Shown here piece after piece: positions 22,971 through 30,639 of a stretch of 30,639 bases of DNA. A program made the translations under genes and the position numbers. The DNA is from Acidobacteriota bacterium (lineage in GTDB: Bacteria > Acidobacteriota > Terriglobia > Terriglobales > Acidobacteriaceae). The DNA is taken from assembly GCA_021799405.1 (NCBI GenBank), contig JAJZAL010000032.1, forward strand, positions 1-30,639, given 5' to 3'. The first letter of the stretch is position 1; each line of letters opens with the position of its first letter. Below the pieces are notes generated by a model. It had not been told where the DNA came from. It worked only from the letters and a program-made list of their open reading frames with translations, and searched no databases.

Positions 22971-25403
22971 TTATTTCCCGATGACGGTGACGAGCTGGGA
23001 TTCGGGGATGGTCCAGTCCTTCGTTCCGCCCCAGGTGAACTTATGCGTGGCCTCGTCCCAGTTGAGGTGGGTGAGGTGGTAGTCGCCTTTCTCGTAGTCG
23101 TAGTTGATGCCGTTGTCGTTGTAGACGGTGAAGTGGGCGTCGGCCCCGGCGAAGACCTCGACCTTGGCAAGCTGCTGGGGCGTGGCGGTGGAGAGGATGG
23201 TGGTGCCGATGGGCAGGATGGATCCCGCGCGGACAAAGAGCGGGATGGTCTGGATGGGCGCGGCGACGGTGATGGTCTGGCCGCCGTGGAAGAACTGGTG
23301 GGTCCAGTAGTTGTACCAGCCGGCACCTGCGGGCAGGTAGACCTTGCGGGTGGTCATCCCTTGCTTGTAGACGGGCGCGACGAGGAGGTCGGGGCCGAAC
23401 ATGTATTCGTAGCGCTGTTTGGCGGCCCTGGGGTCGTGGGGGAAGTCCATGAAGAGGGCACGCATGAAGGGCGCGCCGGTCTGGTGGGTGAACCAGCCCA
23501 GTGAGTAGATGTAGGGCATGAGCGAGTAGCGCAGGCGCAGGTATTTTTCCAGAATGGGCGTGGCCTCGGTGCCGTAGGACCAGACGGTGTTGTGCTCGCG
23601 GCTGCCATGAGTGCGGAAGGTGGGCTCGAAGACGCCGTACTCGAACCAGCGGACGTAGAGCTCGGGATAGTCCGTGTCTCCGCGAAGGTTATTGAGAGAC
23701 CCGGCGGGGCTGATGAGCTCAGGGCGCGAGGGCGGGCGCATGGCGGGCAGGGATTGCCAGCCGCCGATGTCGTTGCCCCAGTAAGGAATGCCGGAGGCGG
23801 TGACGTCGAGGCCGGTGGGAATCTGGCGGCGGAGCGTGTCCCAGGTGGGGTAAATGTCCGATGACCAGATGGTGGCGCCGTTGTGCTGCGTGCCAAGGTA
23901 AGCATCGCGGGCGAGGATAAGCGCGCGGCGATGGGTGTCTTTGCGGAAGCCGTCGTAGAAGGCTTTGGTTTCAAAGTACGGGTAGACGTTGAAGTATTGG
24001 GTTCCGGGGCCGATGTGGAAATAGCTGCCATTGGGGGGCAAGTCGGGTTCGGTTTCGTCGGCCCAGAAGGCGTCAAAGCCTTTCTTGTAGAAGTTCTGGT
24101 AGACGACGTTCCAGAACCACTTGGCGGCGGCGGGGTTGGTGACGTCAATGTCCGATCCGGCGAGGTCGTAGGGCAGGCCGTTGGTAGGCTTACCGTCGGC
24201 GAGGTGCTCGAACCAGCCGTGGCTGAGGATGTAGTGGTAGAAGCGGTCTGAGGGCACGAAGCGCGGCCAGATGCTGATCATGGTCTGGAAGCCCATGGAG
24301 TGAAGCTTCTGATTCATGGCGACGGGGTCTGGCCAGTACTTGGGGTTCATGTCCATCTGGCCCATGTTGGTGTAGTAGAACCAGTCAACAACCATGATGT
24401 CCGCGGGCAGGTTGCGCTTGCGGTAGCCTTCGGCGGCGGCGAGAAGCTGCTGCTGGCTCCAGTAGCGGTTTTTGGACTGGAGGAATCCGTAGGCGGCCTT
24501 GGGCAGCATGGGCACGGAACCGGTGAGCTTGTCGTAGCCCTCATAGAACTGGTTGTAGGTTTTGCCTTCGACGACGAAGAAGGAGACGCGGGTGCCGACC
24601 TGCGAGGTGAATTTGAGCTGGTTGTTGAAGCCCGGGGCGACGGTGGTTTTGGAGGGGTTGTCCCAGAGCAGGGCGTAGTGCTGGTTGGTGACCAGGAAGG
24701 GTACGCAGAAGGTGGGCGAGGCAACGGCGTTGTAATCATTCCAGCAGTTCACCTGGTGGTAGAGGTGATCGAGGTAGCCTTCCTGGTTCTGGCCAAGGCC
24801 GTAGTAGTGGGCGCCCTGCGGCGAAAAGAAGGTGGCCCCGACCTGGTAGAAGGGGTCGTCACCGGGACGGCGGTCGTAGAGGATGTTGTAGTTGCCGTCC
24901 TTGTGGTTGGGGACGGACATCTGCCAGCCTTCGAGGTGGAGGAGGGTTTTGCCGTCGGGGGTGGCGAAGGTGATGCTGGCGCCGGGGGTGGAGCCGCGGA
25001 AGTACTTGCCGGAGTCCCACTCGTGCGGATAGGGGTGGTAGGGCACGGGATGGATGGGATCGTGGACGGTGATCACCAGATCTTTGGACCGGTAGATTTC
25101 ACCGGCCTCATTGCGCTCGTAGGTCCAGCCGGAAGCGTCGGGCTTGCCGGTGATGCCGGGGCCGGGGGCCTTGAGGGCCTGATTTTTGAGCAGGCTGAGC
25201 GTGACGCGCATAATGTTGGGCGCGTAAGGCGTGAGCACAATGGTGCTGTTGCCGTGGGGAATGACGGCATGGGCAAGATTCTGCTGGGGGCTTTGGAGCG
25301 GAACCCGCGGCTGGCGGGTGTGATTCTGGGCGCGCAGAGCGGGGGTGAAAGCGACGAGGGCGGCGAGGAGAAATCCGGGCAAAGAGAGACGATGGTGACG
25401 CAT
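22971..25403 (-). CDS. Secreted GH31 glycosidase, alpha-xylosidase-like
   Basis: Retaining glycoside hydrolase, probably removing alpha-linked xylose or glucose from oligosaccharides in the periplasm or outside. The 810-residue precursor has a Sec signal peptide (basic RHHR, hydrophobic core, cleavage near ALRA-Q at 25-26). An N-terminal beta-sandwich (about 40-300) precedes the (beta/alpha)8 barrel. The nucleophile is Asp449 in FWADETEPD; the WxDxTEP form resembles alpha-xylosidases. The acid/base is likely Asp516 in IWSSDIYPTWD. GNDIGGW and a C-terminal beta region (DUF5110-like, about 690-805) follow. ATG 25403 has GGAGG 13 nt upstream, a long spacing. The histidine kinase gene lies 90 nt upstream on the same strand, but shared function is unproven. 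Substrate needs assay. Confidence 0.92.
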   Translation of the reverse strand: MRHHRLSLPGFLLAALVAFTPALRAQNHTRQPRVPLQSPQQNLAHAVIPHGNSTIVLTPYAPNIMRVTLSLLKNQALKAPGPGITGKPDASGWTYERNEAGEIYRSKDLVITVHDPIHPVPYHPYPHEWDSGKYFRGSTPGASITFATPDGKTLLHLEGWQMSVPNHKDGNYNILYDRRPGDDPFYQVGATFFSPQGAHYYGLGQNQEGYLDHLYHQVNCWNDYNAVASPTFCVPFLVTNQHYALLWDNPSKTTVAPGFNNQLKFTSQVGTRVSFFVVEGKTYNQFYEGYDKLTGSVPMLPKAAYGFLQSKNRYWSQQQLLAAAEGYRKRNLPADIMVVDWFYYTNMGQMDMNPKYWPDPVAMNQKLHSMGFQTMISIWPRFVPSDRFYHYILSHGWFEHLADGKPTNGLPYDLAGSDIDVTNPAAAKWFWNVVYQNFYKKGFDAFWADETEPDLPPNGSYFHIGPGTQYFNVYPYFETKAFYDGFRKDTHRRALILARDAYLGTQHNGATIWSSDIYPTWDTLRRQIPTGLDVTASGIPYWGNDIGGWQSLPAMRPPSRPELISPAGSLNNLRGDTDYPELYVRWFEYGVFEPTFRTHGSREHNTVWSYGTEATPILEKYLRLRYSLMPYIYSLGWFTHQTGAPFMRALFMDFPHDPRAAKQRYEYMFGPDLLVAPVYKQGMTTRKVYLPAGAGWYNYWTHQFFHGGQTITVAAPIQTIPLFVRAGSILPIGTTILSTATPQQLAKVEVFAGADAHFTVYNDNGINYDYEKGDYHLTHLNWDEATHKFTWGGTKDWTIPESQLVTVIGK

Positions 25404-25493
25404 CGCGATGAGCTGGCCTCCGCTAAGAAATCGTTTTAGCAGCGGGAACAGTCTAATTGGGGCAAGGTGCGACGCGCCAGATGCGGATGGAGA

Positions 25494-26519
25494 TCAGCCG
25501 TCGTTGCCCGTGCGGCGGACCGATGGAATGCGGCTTCCACGGGAGGAACCGCCCGAGCGCGGAACAAGTACCGGCCCGGAGCCGGGGGTGGTTTCGGAAC
25601 GGGCACCCGCTTCGGTCCGGAGGGGCAGACAGAGCGTCGAAACGGTGCCGTGGCGGGTTTCGCCGAGAGGCTCAGAGATGTGAATCGAGCGCATATCGAG
25701 CTGGCCGCCGTAACGCTCGAGGATGGAACGAGTGACCCAGAGTCCGAGGCCGGTGCCATCCTGGCCTTTGGTGGTGAAGAATGGCTCGCCAAGGCGGCTG
25801 CGGACCTCCGGCGGAATGCCGGTGCCGTTGTCGGCAATGGTGATGCGGACAGCCGGCGCGCCGTGTGCGGCAAAGGCGGGACGCACGCGCAGGGTGACAG
25901 CGCCACGCGGGGCGCAGGCTTCGATGGCGTTGACGATGAGGTTGGCGAGTACCTGCCGCATTTCGCCCGGGAAGACCTCGATCGGCTCGGTTGGGGTGTA
26001 GCGCTGCACGATGCGGAGCTGTTTCTCGTTGATGCGGCGGCGATACAAGATGAGCACCTCTTCCAGCAGGCCGGGCACGGAAACCTCCAGCGGCTCGCTG
26101 GTTTCGCGGGCGAAATGAAGGGTCTGTTTGCTGATGGCGACGACGCGTTCCATCTCGCGCTCAGCCAGTTCCAGATAGCCGAGAACGGCCGGAGAAAGTC
26201 CGGGTTCAGAGCGGATGAGGTAGAGCAGATTGGTGATGGACTCGAGTGGATTGTTGACCTCATGGGCAATAGAGGCGGCCATGCGTCCAAGGTGGATGAG
26301 CTTCTGACTGGCGCGCAGACTTTCGAGCGCGCGATCGGCGACAGGGAGGTCAGGGGAATTCACGGGGTCCTGCAAAGATTTGTTCGATTGGGAAGCTTGC
26401 GACATGAGGTATGAACCGGAGTTGTGCTGCATGGACTGTTCCGGCCGAGCGGATGGCTTGCGTCGGTGGTCAATGGTGCAGACCGTTCCGGTGCTCCTGG
26501 AATTCTCATCGACTTTCAT
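25494..26519 (-). CDS. Soluble sensor-less histidine kinase
   Basis: Signal-transducing kinase that autophosphorylates a histidine and passes phosphate to a response regulator. The 341-residue product has a HisKA helix pair with the H-box IAHEVNNPLE (phospho-acceptor His86), then the HATPase domain with N-box LANLIVNAIEA (191-201), G1 DNGTGIP (230-236), F-box EPFFTTK and G2 GTGLGL (255-260). No membrane segment, PAS or GAF domain precedes it; the first 60 residues are polar and low complexity, and a basic Ser/Gly/Arg-rich tail (about 305-341) follows. ATG 26519 has GGAG 6 nt upstream; in-frame ATGs at 26432 and 26405 are less well supported. No response regulator gene is adjacent, so it is an orphan here. 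Confidence 0.93.
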   Translation of the reverse strand: MKVDENSRSTGTVCTIDHRRKPSARPEQSMQHNSGSYLMSQASQSNKSLQDPVNSPDLPVADRALESLRASQKLIHLGRMAASIAHEVNNPLESITNLLYLIRSEPGLSPAVLGYLELAEREMERVVAISKQTLHFARETSEPLEVSVPGLLEEVLILYRRRINEKQLRIVQRYTPTEPIEVFPGEMRQVLANLIVNAIEACAPRGAVTLRVRPAFAAHGAPAVRITIADNGTGIPPEVRSRLGEPFFTTKGQDGTGLGLWVTRSILERYGGQLDMRSIHISEPLGETRHGTVSTLCLPLRTEAGARSETTPGSGPVLVPRSGGSSRGSRIPSVRRTGNDG

Positions 26520-26616
26520 GGCGCTCCACTTTCGGTTGCGGCATGTTTCCCGCTCGCGATCGTTCCTCCAAGGGCCGAAATGTTGCCTCGATCGGGAAAT
26601 GCCGGTGAACTACACC

Positions 26617-26645
26617 AACATATTGTTCGATGAGAACACTCCCAA
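26617..26645 (-). promoter_or_regulatory. Candidate promoter of the histidine kinase gene
   Basis: On the minus strand TTGGGA (complement of 26640-26645) and TATGTT (complement of 26617-26622) are separated by 17 bp. Each matches 4 of 6 consensus bases. The leader would be about 90 nt. Confidence 0.4.
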
Positions 26646-26744
26646 GAGCTGTTGCTTGCCCAGAATGATACGGGGTGAGGCTCTGGATACCGGAAAGTGC
26701 CGAAAAGGAGGAATTTGCCGTTCCGGAAATCTGGTTGGCGCATT

Positions 26745-26776
26745 TTGGCAACTTGTAACGCGGTAGCCTATCTAAT
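26745..26776 (+). promoter_or_regulatory. Candidate promoter of the TolC-family gene
   Basis: TTGGCA (26745-26750), 5 of 6 consensus, is followed by TATCTAAT (26769-26776). The spacer is 18 bp if the -10 is TATCTA, 20 bp if it is the better-matching TCTAAT. It lies about 45-50 nt before the start codon. Confidence 0.4.
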
Positions 26777-26820
26777 AGAGCGACGTTCGATTGCATTCTT
26801 TGTGTTGAGGCCGGGGAGTT

Positions 26821-28317
26821 TTGAAGAGAAGGCGTTGGAAATGGATGGCTGCGACGCTGTTGGCGGGCACGGTATCGGTAGCGTGCGCGCAGACGATGGG
26901 CAGCAACCAACTGGTGAATGCGCCGGGCTATGAGCTGGAGACTTCGACGCAGAATCCGTACCTGGGCAGCGTAGAGGCGAAGCCCAACAGCCAAACGACG
27001 ATGTACCTGACGCTGAACGACGCGATCCGGCTGGGCGTCCAGAATAATCTTGGGCTGAAACTGGCCGAGGCTCAGCGGAAGTCGATGCAGGCCCAGCGGC
27101 TGCGGGTGATCAACTATCTCACGCCGAATGTCTCGCTGCATGCAGAGACAGGCATCCACCAGTACGACCTTGCGGCGGAGGGTTTTCATCCCTCCTCGCT
27201 GGCCGGCCTTGCGAAGCTGGCGCCGCCGGGGACCCACTTCGTTCTGCCGGCGGTGACCAAGGCCGATGTCACGAATGCGCAGTTCAACATGTCGCAGGAG
27301 CTTTTCAGCTGGGCGGGCTGGGACGCGTTGTTTGCCGTGCATGACGAAATCAAGGCCGTGAACTCACAAACCGCTTCCAGCGCCGGGGATGTGATTCTGG
27401 AGGTTGGAAACCTGTATCTTCAGGCGCTAGCTGCCGGTACGCAGGTGGACATGGCCAAATCCCTGCTGCGGAGCGACAGGACCGCGCTCGTGCAGGCCCG
27501 GGAGGCGCATGCCGCCGGAACGGTGGCAGGGATCACTGTGCTGCGCGCGCAGGTGGCGTACCAGTCGCAGCGGCATGCCGTGCTGCAGGCGAAAAACAAC
27601 TTTGAAAAGGCGAAGATCTCGCTGAACCGCGCGATCGGGCTGGCCCCCGAGCAGAAGATCCGGCTCACGCAGGCGGCGCCTTACGCCGATCTGACGGTGC
27701 CGTCCCTTGAGGCGGCGCTGCAGGAAGCCTACACGCACCGGCACGACTACCGGACGCTGAAGAACGAGATTCGCGCTGCCGTGATGGAAGAGCGCGCGGA
27801 AGCAGGCCAGCGGCTGCCAAGCCTGGTCTTCCACGGCAACTGGGGCGTCACGGGCGTTTCCGGCGGGCTGTTCCATGACACCTGGATGGCAGAGGGCACC
27901 GTCGAAATTCCCATCTTCGATGAGGCGAAGTTCCGCGGAGATCACGACGTGGCGCAGGCGCAGGTGAACGAACTGCGCAGCGAATTTGCGGACCTGAAGC
28001 AGAAGATCGACCAGGAACTGCGCGACAGCATCCTTGACGTGAACACAGCCACGCAACTACTCAAGGTGGCGAAGAGCAATCTTGCGCTGGCAAACGAGGA
28101 GCTGACCGAGACCAACGAGCGATTTGCCGCCGGGGTGGATACCAATCTGCCCGTGGTGGAAGCCCAGGCGACGGTAGCCGAGGCGCAGGCGCGCTATGTG
28201 CAGACGCTGCTCCAATACAACGAGGCCAAGCTGGGACTCGCCGATCATCTGGGCATCATTGACGTGGCCTTCCACGGGGTTCTGAGCCCGAAGATCATTA
28301 AAGAACTGACGGAGTGA
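26821..28317 (+). CDS. TolC-family outer-membrane factor
   Basis: Outer-membrane channel protein that would complete a tripartite efflux pump or type I secretion system. The 498-residue precursor has a signal peptide (KRRRWKWMAATLLAGTVSVA, cleavage near ACA-Q at 23-24) and the two-fold OMF arrangement: the LTLNDAIRLGVQNNLGLKLA segment at about 63-82 and, in the second half, SLEAALQEAYTHRHDYRTLK near 296, each followed by long coiled-coil helices rich in Ala, Gln and Glu. The start is TTG 26821, because the basic part of the signal peptide lies before the next in-frame ATG at 26845. No inner-membrane pump or periplasmic adaptor is encoded nearby, so the partners must be elsewhere. Confidence 0.92.
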   Translation: MKRRRWKWMAATLLAGTVSVACAQTMGSNQLVNAPGYELETSTQNPYLGSVEAKPNSQTTMYLTLNDAIRLGVQNNLGLKLAEAQRKSMQAQRLRVINYLTPNVSLHAETGIHQYDLAAEGFHPSSLAGLAKLAPPGTHFVLPAVTKADVTNAQFNMSQELFSWAGWDALFAVHDEIKAVNSQTASSAGDVILEVGNLYLQALAAGTQVDMAKSLLRSDRTALVQAREAHAAGTVAGITVLRAQVAYQSQRHAVLQAKNNFEKAKISLNRAIGLAPEQKIRLTQAAPYADLTVPSLEAALQEAYTHRHDYRTLKNEIRAAVMEERAEAGQRLPSLVFHGNWGVTGVSGGLFHDTWMAEGTVEIPIFDEAKFRGDHDVAQAQVNELRSEFADLKQKIDQELRDSILDVNTATQLLKVAKSNLALANEELTETNERFAAGVDTNLPVVEAQATVAEAQARYVQTLLQYNEAKLGLADHLGIIDVAFHGVLSPKIIKELTE

Positions 28318-28730
28318 GGCTCGCCGCGGGCGTGCGACCTATTCTCGGAAGTCATATTTGTGATGTCCAAAGTTACCAATAAAACCATTACTAAATGGGC
28401 GAGTTTGCGCCCATACAACCTCTTACCAGCGTGGGTTTCCGCCTTTCCGCCTCATCGTGGTGCGTCAGCCCAAAAAACTCCCTAGATATTGAAGAATTGT
28501 GCAGATTTTTCCGGTACTGAGGAGTAATTGCATAGGCGATGGTTCGCTGAATTAAAAGAACTTGCAGCGGACAACCTTTTCTGACGAGCGTGGTCTAAGC
28601 GTTGCAGAAGTGGTGACGAATTTGCAGATGTCACTGCTGGCAGTCAGGCCGTAGCAAGCAATTGCAAGGTCCGCTCCCCCGATGGTGAAGCAGTACGTAT
28701 GTTGAATCCGATGAAGGAGGTGACGGAAGA
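28318..28730. other. Long leader/spacer before the DUF4382 lipoprotein gene
   Basis: This 413-nt stretch has no convincing gene and is AT-richer than its neighbours. It contains a perfect 7-bp hairpin ATGGGCG-AGTTTG-CGCCCAT (28395-28414), five TTGCA motifs on one strand (28528, 28562, 28602, 28622, 28662), a small hairpin ACTGC-TG-GCAGT (28633-28644) and a 13-codon frame at 28699-28740 that overlaps the next start codon. I recognise no known riboswitch class. Confidence 0.5.
28714..28723 (+). promoter_or_regulatory. Full-length Shine-Dalgarno site fixing a TTG start
   Basis: AAGGAGGTGA is complementary over ten bases to the usual 16S rRNA 3' end and lies 7 nt before TTG 28731. It makes this rare start codon convincing and suggests strong translation. 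Confidence 0.85.
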
Positions 28731-30284
28731 TTGCCGCTAAGGAAGCAATCTCCGCAGACGAAGATGAGAATTCCCAGAGTTACAACTGTTCTATGGACAG
28801 TAGTGGGTTGTGCCGCGTTATTGGTTACCGGCTTCGCGATTTCAGGGTGCGGACAGGGCGGCGCGACGTCCAGCACGAGCATGAGCAAGCTGACGACGGC
28901 GATTACTGATCCGGCCGAGTGCTCGGCGGCGGTGGGCGGCTCTTACCAGCATGCTTACGTGACGATTGTGGATGTGCAGGCGAGCACCAGTTCCACGGCC
29001 AGCAGCACCTCCTCGGGCTGGGTGGATCTGACACCCGGGATGAAGCCGACGCAGGTGGACCTGCTGGGCAGCGCCGCCAGCGGCGGATGCTTCCTGGCGA
29101 CGCTGGGCGACAACCTTGAAGTACAGGCCGGCACGTACCAGCAGATTCGGCTGGTCCTGGGATCGAACACCTCCACGATGGTGAACGGCACAAATGAGTG
29201 CAACGCCATGGGCGGCCTGAGCGCGGTGAACTGCGTCGAGACGTCGAGCGGCGCCTGGAAGGCACTGACGACGCCGAGCGCGCAGCAGACCGGAATCAAG
29301 ATTCCGGCATCGCAGATTGCGGGCGGCTCGCTGAACGTGGCGGCCGGGAAGACCGAAGACCTGGTGATCAACTTTAAGACCTGCGAGTCGATTCTGACGG
29401 CGGGGAACAGCGGGCAGTACATTCTTGAGCCGGTGCTGAATGCCGGCCAGGTGAGCACGGCCTCGACTTCCATCAACGGCACGGTGGTGGATTCGACCAC
29501 GGGCAAGGCGATTGCCGGCGCCAATGTGCTGGTGTCACTGGAGCAGCCGGACAGCAACGGCGTGGATCGTGTGGTTGAGTCTACGATGGCCGCCACGGAT
29601 GGCACCTTTGTCTTCTGCCCGGTGATGCCTGGCAGCTATGACGTGGTGGTGAATGCTTATAATCCAACCACGAAGGTTGCCTATAACGTTGCCGTGGTGA
29701 CGGGAGTGCAGCCCGGCGATACGACGGGCAACATCCAGCTGACGAATGCGACCTGGGGCACGGCCATGGTGAATGGCCTGGCGTCGACGCAGAACGCTTC
29801 GAACGCGGAGACCTCGGCCCTGCTCAACTTCTATCCACTGGAAGCGAATCCGGTAACCACCAGCAGCACCAAGTACTTCACAGTTCCGCTGCTGATTACG
29901 TCCTCGACGAACGACATGGCGACGCTGCCGCAGGAGACGAGCACGTCTCCGAGCTACACCGATGCCGCGGGAGTTCAGACCGCCTGCCCCGCGAACACGG
30001 CCTGCGCGACGTTCTCGATGACGGTGCCGCAGAGCGGGATCAGCGTCTACAACTACTCGACGAGCGGGCCGACACCGGCAGCCTCGACCTACTCGACGGC
30101 GTTTGCCAGCTACACGGTGGATGCCCAGGCGTGGGTGCCTGATTCCAATCCGTTAGCTCCGGACTGCACCACGCCGGATATGCAGACGTCCACGGGGCTG
30201 AGTATTACCGCGGGCAGCACGGCTGCGGTGACGCTCACGGCGAACACAACCACTCCGCCGCTCAACTTCACCGGATGCCAGTAA
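28731..30284 (+). CDS. DUF4382 lipoprotein with carboxypeptidase-regulatory-like domain
   Basis: A 517-residue lipoprotein of unknown function, probably anchored in the outer membrane or exposed. The signal sequence (VTTVLWTVVGCAALLVTGFA) ends in the lipobox ISGC, with Cys40 as the lipidated residue. A DUF4382 domain follows (about 52-240; VTIVDVQAS, WVDLTPG, QVDLLG, GTYQQIRLVLG, DLVINFKTC). Next comes a beta-sandwich repeat of the carboxypeptidase-regulatory type (about 247-340; INGTVVDSTTGKAIAGANVL, DGTFVFCPVMPGSYDVVV). The last 175 residues are Ser/Thr-rich and unassigned. Seven or more cysteines after the lipobox suggest disulfides. Start TTG 28731 is fixed by the Shine-Dalgarno site. A strong terminator follows, so it is a single-gene unit. 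Confidence 0.87.
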   Translation: MPLRKQSPQTKMRIPRVTTVLWTVVGCAALLVTGFAISGCGQGGATSSTSMSKLTTAITDPAECSAAVGGSYQHAYVTIVDVQASTSSTASSTSSGWVDLTPGMKPTQVDLLGSAASGGCFLATLGDNLEVQAGTYQQIRLVLGSNTSTMVNGTNECNAMGGLSAVNCVETSSGAWKALTTPSAQQTGIKIPASQIAGGSLNVAAGKTEDLVINFKTCESILTAGNSGQYILEPVLNAGQVSTASTSINGTVVDSTTGKAIAGANVLVSLEQPDSNGVDRVVESTMAATDGTFVFCPVMPGSYDVVVNAYNPTTKVAYNVAVVTGVQPGDTTGNIQLTNATWGTAMVNGLASTQNASNAETSALLNFYPLEANPVTTSSTKYFTVPLLITSSTNDMATLPQETSTSPSYTDAAGVQTACPANTACATFSMTVPQSGISVYNYSTSGPTPAASTYSTAFASYTVDAQAWVPDSNPLAPDCTTPDMQTSTGLSITAGSTAAVTLTANTTTPPLNFTGCQ

Positions 30285-30639
30285 TCACGATCGGCAGGCT
30301 GGGACCGGCGATGCCGGTTCCGGCCTGAGGCTGAAGGTAGGAAAGCTGAAACCCAACCGGGGCATGCCACACGCTGGCATGCCTCAGTTTTTTGGGGGTG
30401 GCAGAGCGGAGCATCGCTGACTGCGGCGGGCCGCAGGCGCACGCTGGGGCGAAGCGATCACGGTGAGCGGCCTGGACGCATAGCGCCGGCGCAGACGGCC
30501 TTTGCATGCGTAGAACTAGCCCGCATTTCTCACAGGTGCTGATTCCGGTGCGTGATTAGGGACGTGTTTTCGTTTGCCGGTGCTTTTTGAGCAGTAGCGA
30601 GGGCCAGATAGTGTGTTGAGGCCGAGCGGAGGAGGTTTT
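30285..30639. other. Non-coding right edge of the window
   Basis: After the lipoprotein gene there is a small hairpin (ACCGGC-GAT-GCCGGT, 30304-30318), the terminator below, and then no frame I can support. The last bases (GGAGGAGG at about 30629-30636) look like a ribosome binding site, so a plus-strand gene may start just past the window. Confidence 0.4.
30361..30393 (+). terminator. Strong Rho-independent terminator after the lipoprotein gene
   Basis: GGCATGCCA (30361-30369) pairs perfectly with TGGCATGCC (30375-30383) around CACGC, followed within 4 nt by T6 (30388-30393). Confidence 0.9.

Larger units (their letters stand above)
26520..26820. other. Divergent promoter region, histidine kinase / TolC-like gene
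   Basis: This 301-nt spacer lies between two divergent genes. It carries a candidate promoter for each, and a short interrupted palindrome GGTG-AACTA-CACC (26604-26616) that would fall at the start point of the kinase transcript. I see no gene in it; a plus-strand open frame across it starts inside the antisense of the kinase gene. Confidence 0.5.

Noticed and set aside
22905..23504. A plus-strand frame beginning with a hydrophobic run MPAKWVFSVLATVILWWMPG
   Set aside because: The signal-like beginning is tempting, but from 22971 onward it is only the antisense of the GH31 gene, with Val/Gly/Asp-rich shadow composition and no ribosome binding site.
24300..25439. A 379-codon plus-strand frame opposite GH31
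   Set aside because: Gly/Val-rich shadow of a gene with clear signal peptide and catalytic motifs on the other strand.
28520..28584. An 18-codon frame with AGGAG before a TTG at 28528
   Set aside because: The ribosome binding site is only 3 nt from the start codon and the peptide has no recognisable character.

Overview
The window looks like a chromosomal segment of a GC-rich Gram-negative bacterium, most probably an acidobacterium of the Acidobacteriaceae/Terriglobia type. This is an inference from gene content: TolC-type outer-membrane factor, a DUF4382 lipoprotein with a carboxypeptidase-regulatory-like domain, a secreted GH31 glycosidase, long Lhr helicase, and the dnaA / rpmH-rnpA-yidD-yidC arrangement. 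No search was run. No tRNA, rRNA, CRISPR array, prophage or transposase gene was seen.

Layout. (1) 1-5.5 kb: dnaA on the minus strand, ending in its own terminator, diverges across a 750-nt spacer from rpmH-rnpA-yidD-(small ORF)-yidC, the ribosome / RNase P / membrane-insertion cluster often found beside dnaA. dnaN is not next to dnaA. (2) 5.5-10 kb: mostly single housekeeping or accessory genes: a His-rich DUF4396 membrane protein, an AIM24/TIGR00266 protein, a short-form Mrp ATPase, a hotdog acyl-CoA thioesterase, a small TPR protein and a LON-substrate-binding-domain protein. (3) 10.1-12.9 kb: a tightly coupled MoxR-like AAA+ ATPase and VWA/MIDAS protein, followed at once by a 162-bp palindromic element with 21-bp terminal inverted repeats (MITE candidate). 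(4) 13.1-17.8 kb: a full-length Lhr helicase on the minus strand. (5) 18.0-22.6 kb: a compact nucleoside-salvage operon, cdd-deoA/pdp-nupC-punA-udk, covering import, deamination, phosphorolysis and rephosphorylation. (6) 22.5-23 kb: a structured, AT-richer convergent spacer with degenerate tandem repeats and a bidirectional terminator. (7) 23-26.5 kb: minus-strand sensor-less histidine kinase followed by a secreted GH31 alpha-xylosidase-like enzyme. (8) 26.8-30.3 kb: TolC-family outer-membrane factor, a 413-nt spacer with regularly spaced TTGCA motifs, then the DUF4382 lipoprotein and a strong terminator.

Most of the window is ordinary core genome. The places most worth a second look are the MoxR/VWA pair, the MITE-like palindrome between convergent genes, the repeat-bearing spacer after udk, and the TTGCA-phased leader of the lipoprotein gene. 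I found no clear evidence for a wholly new multi-gene system.
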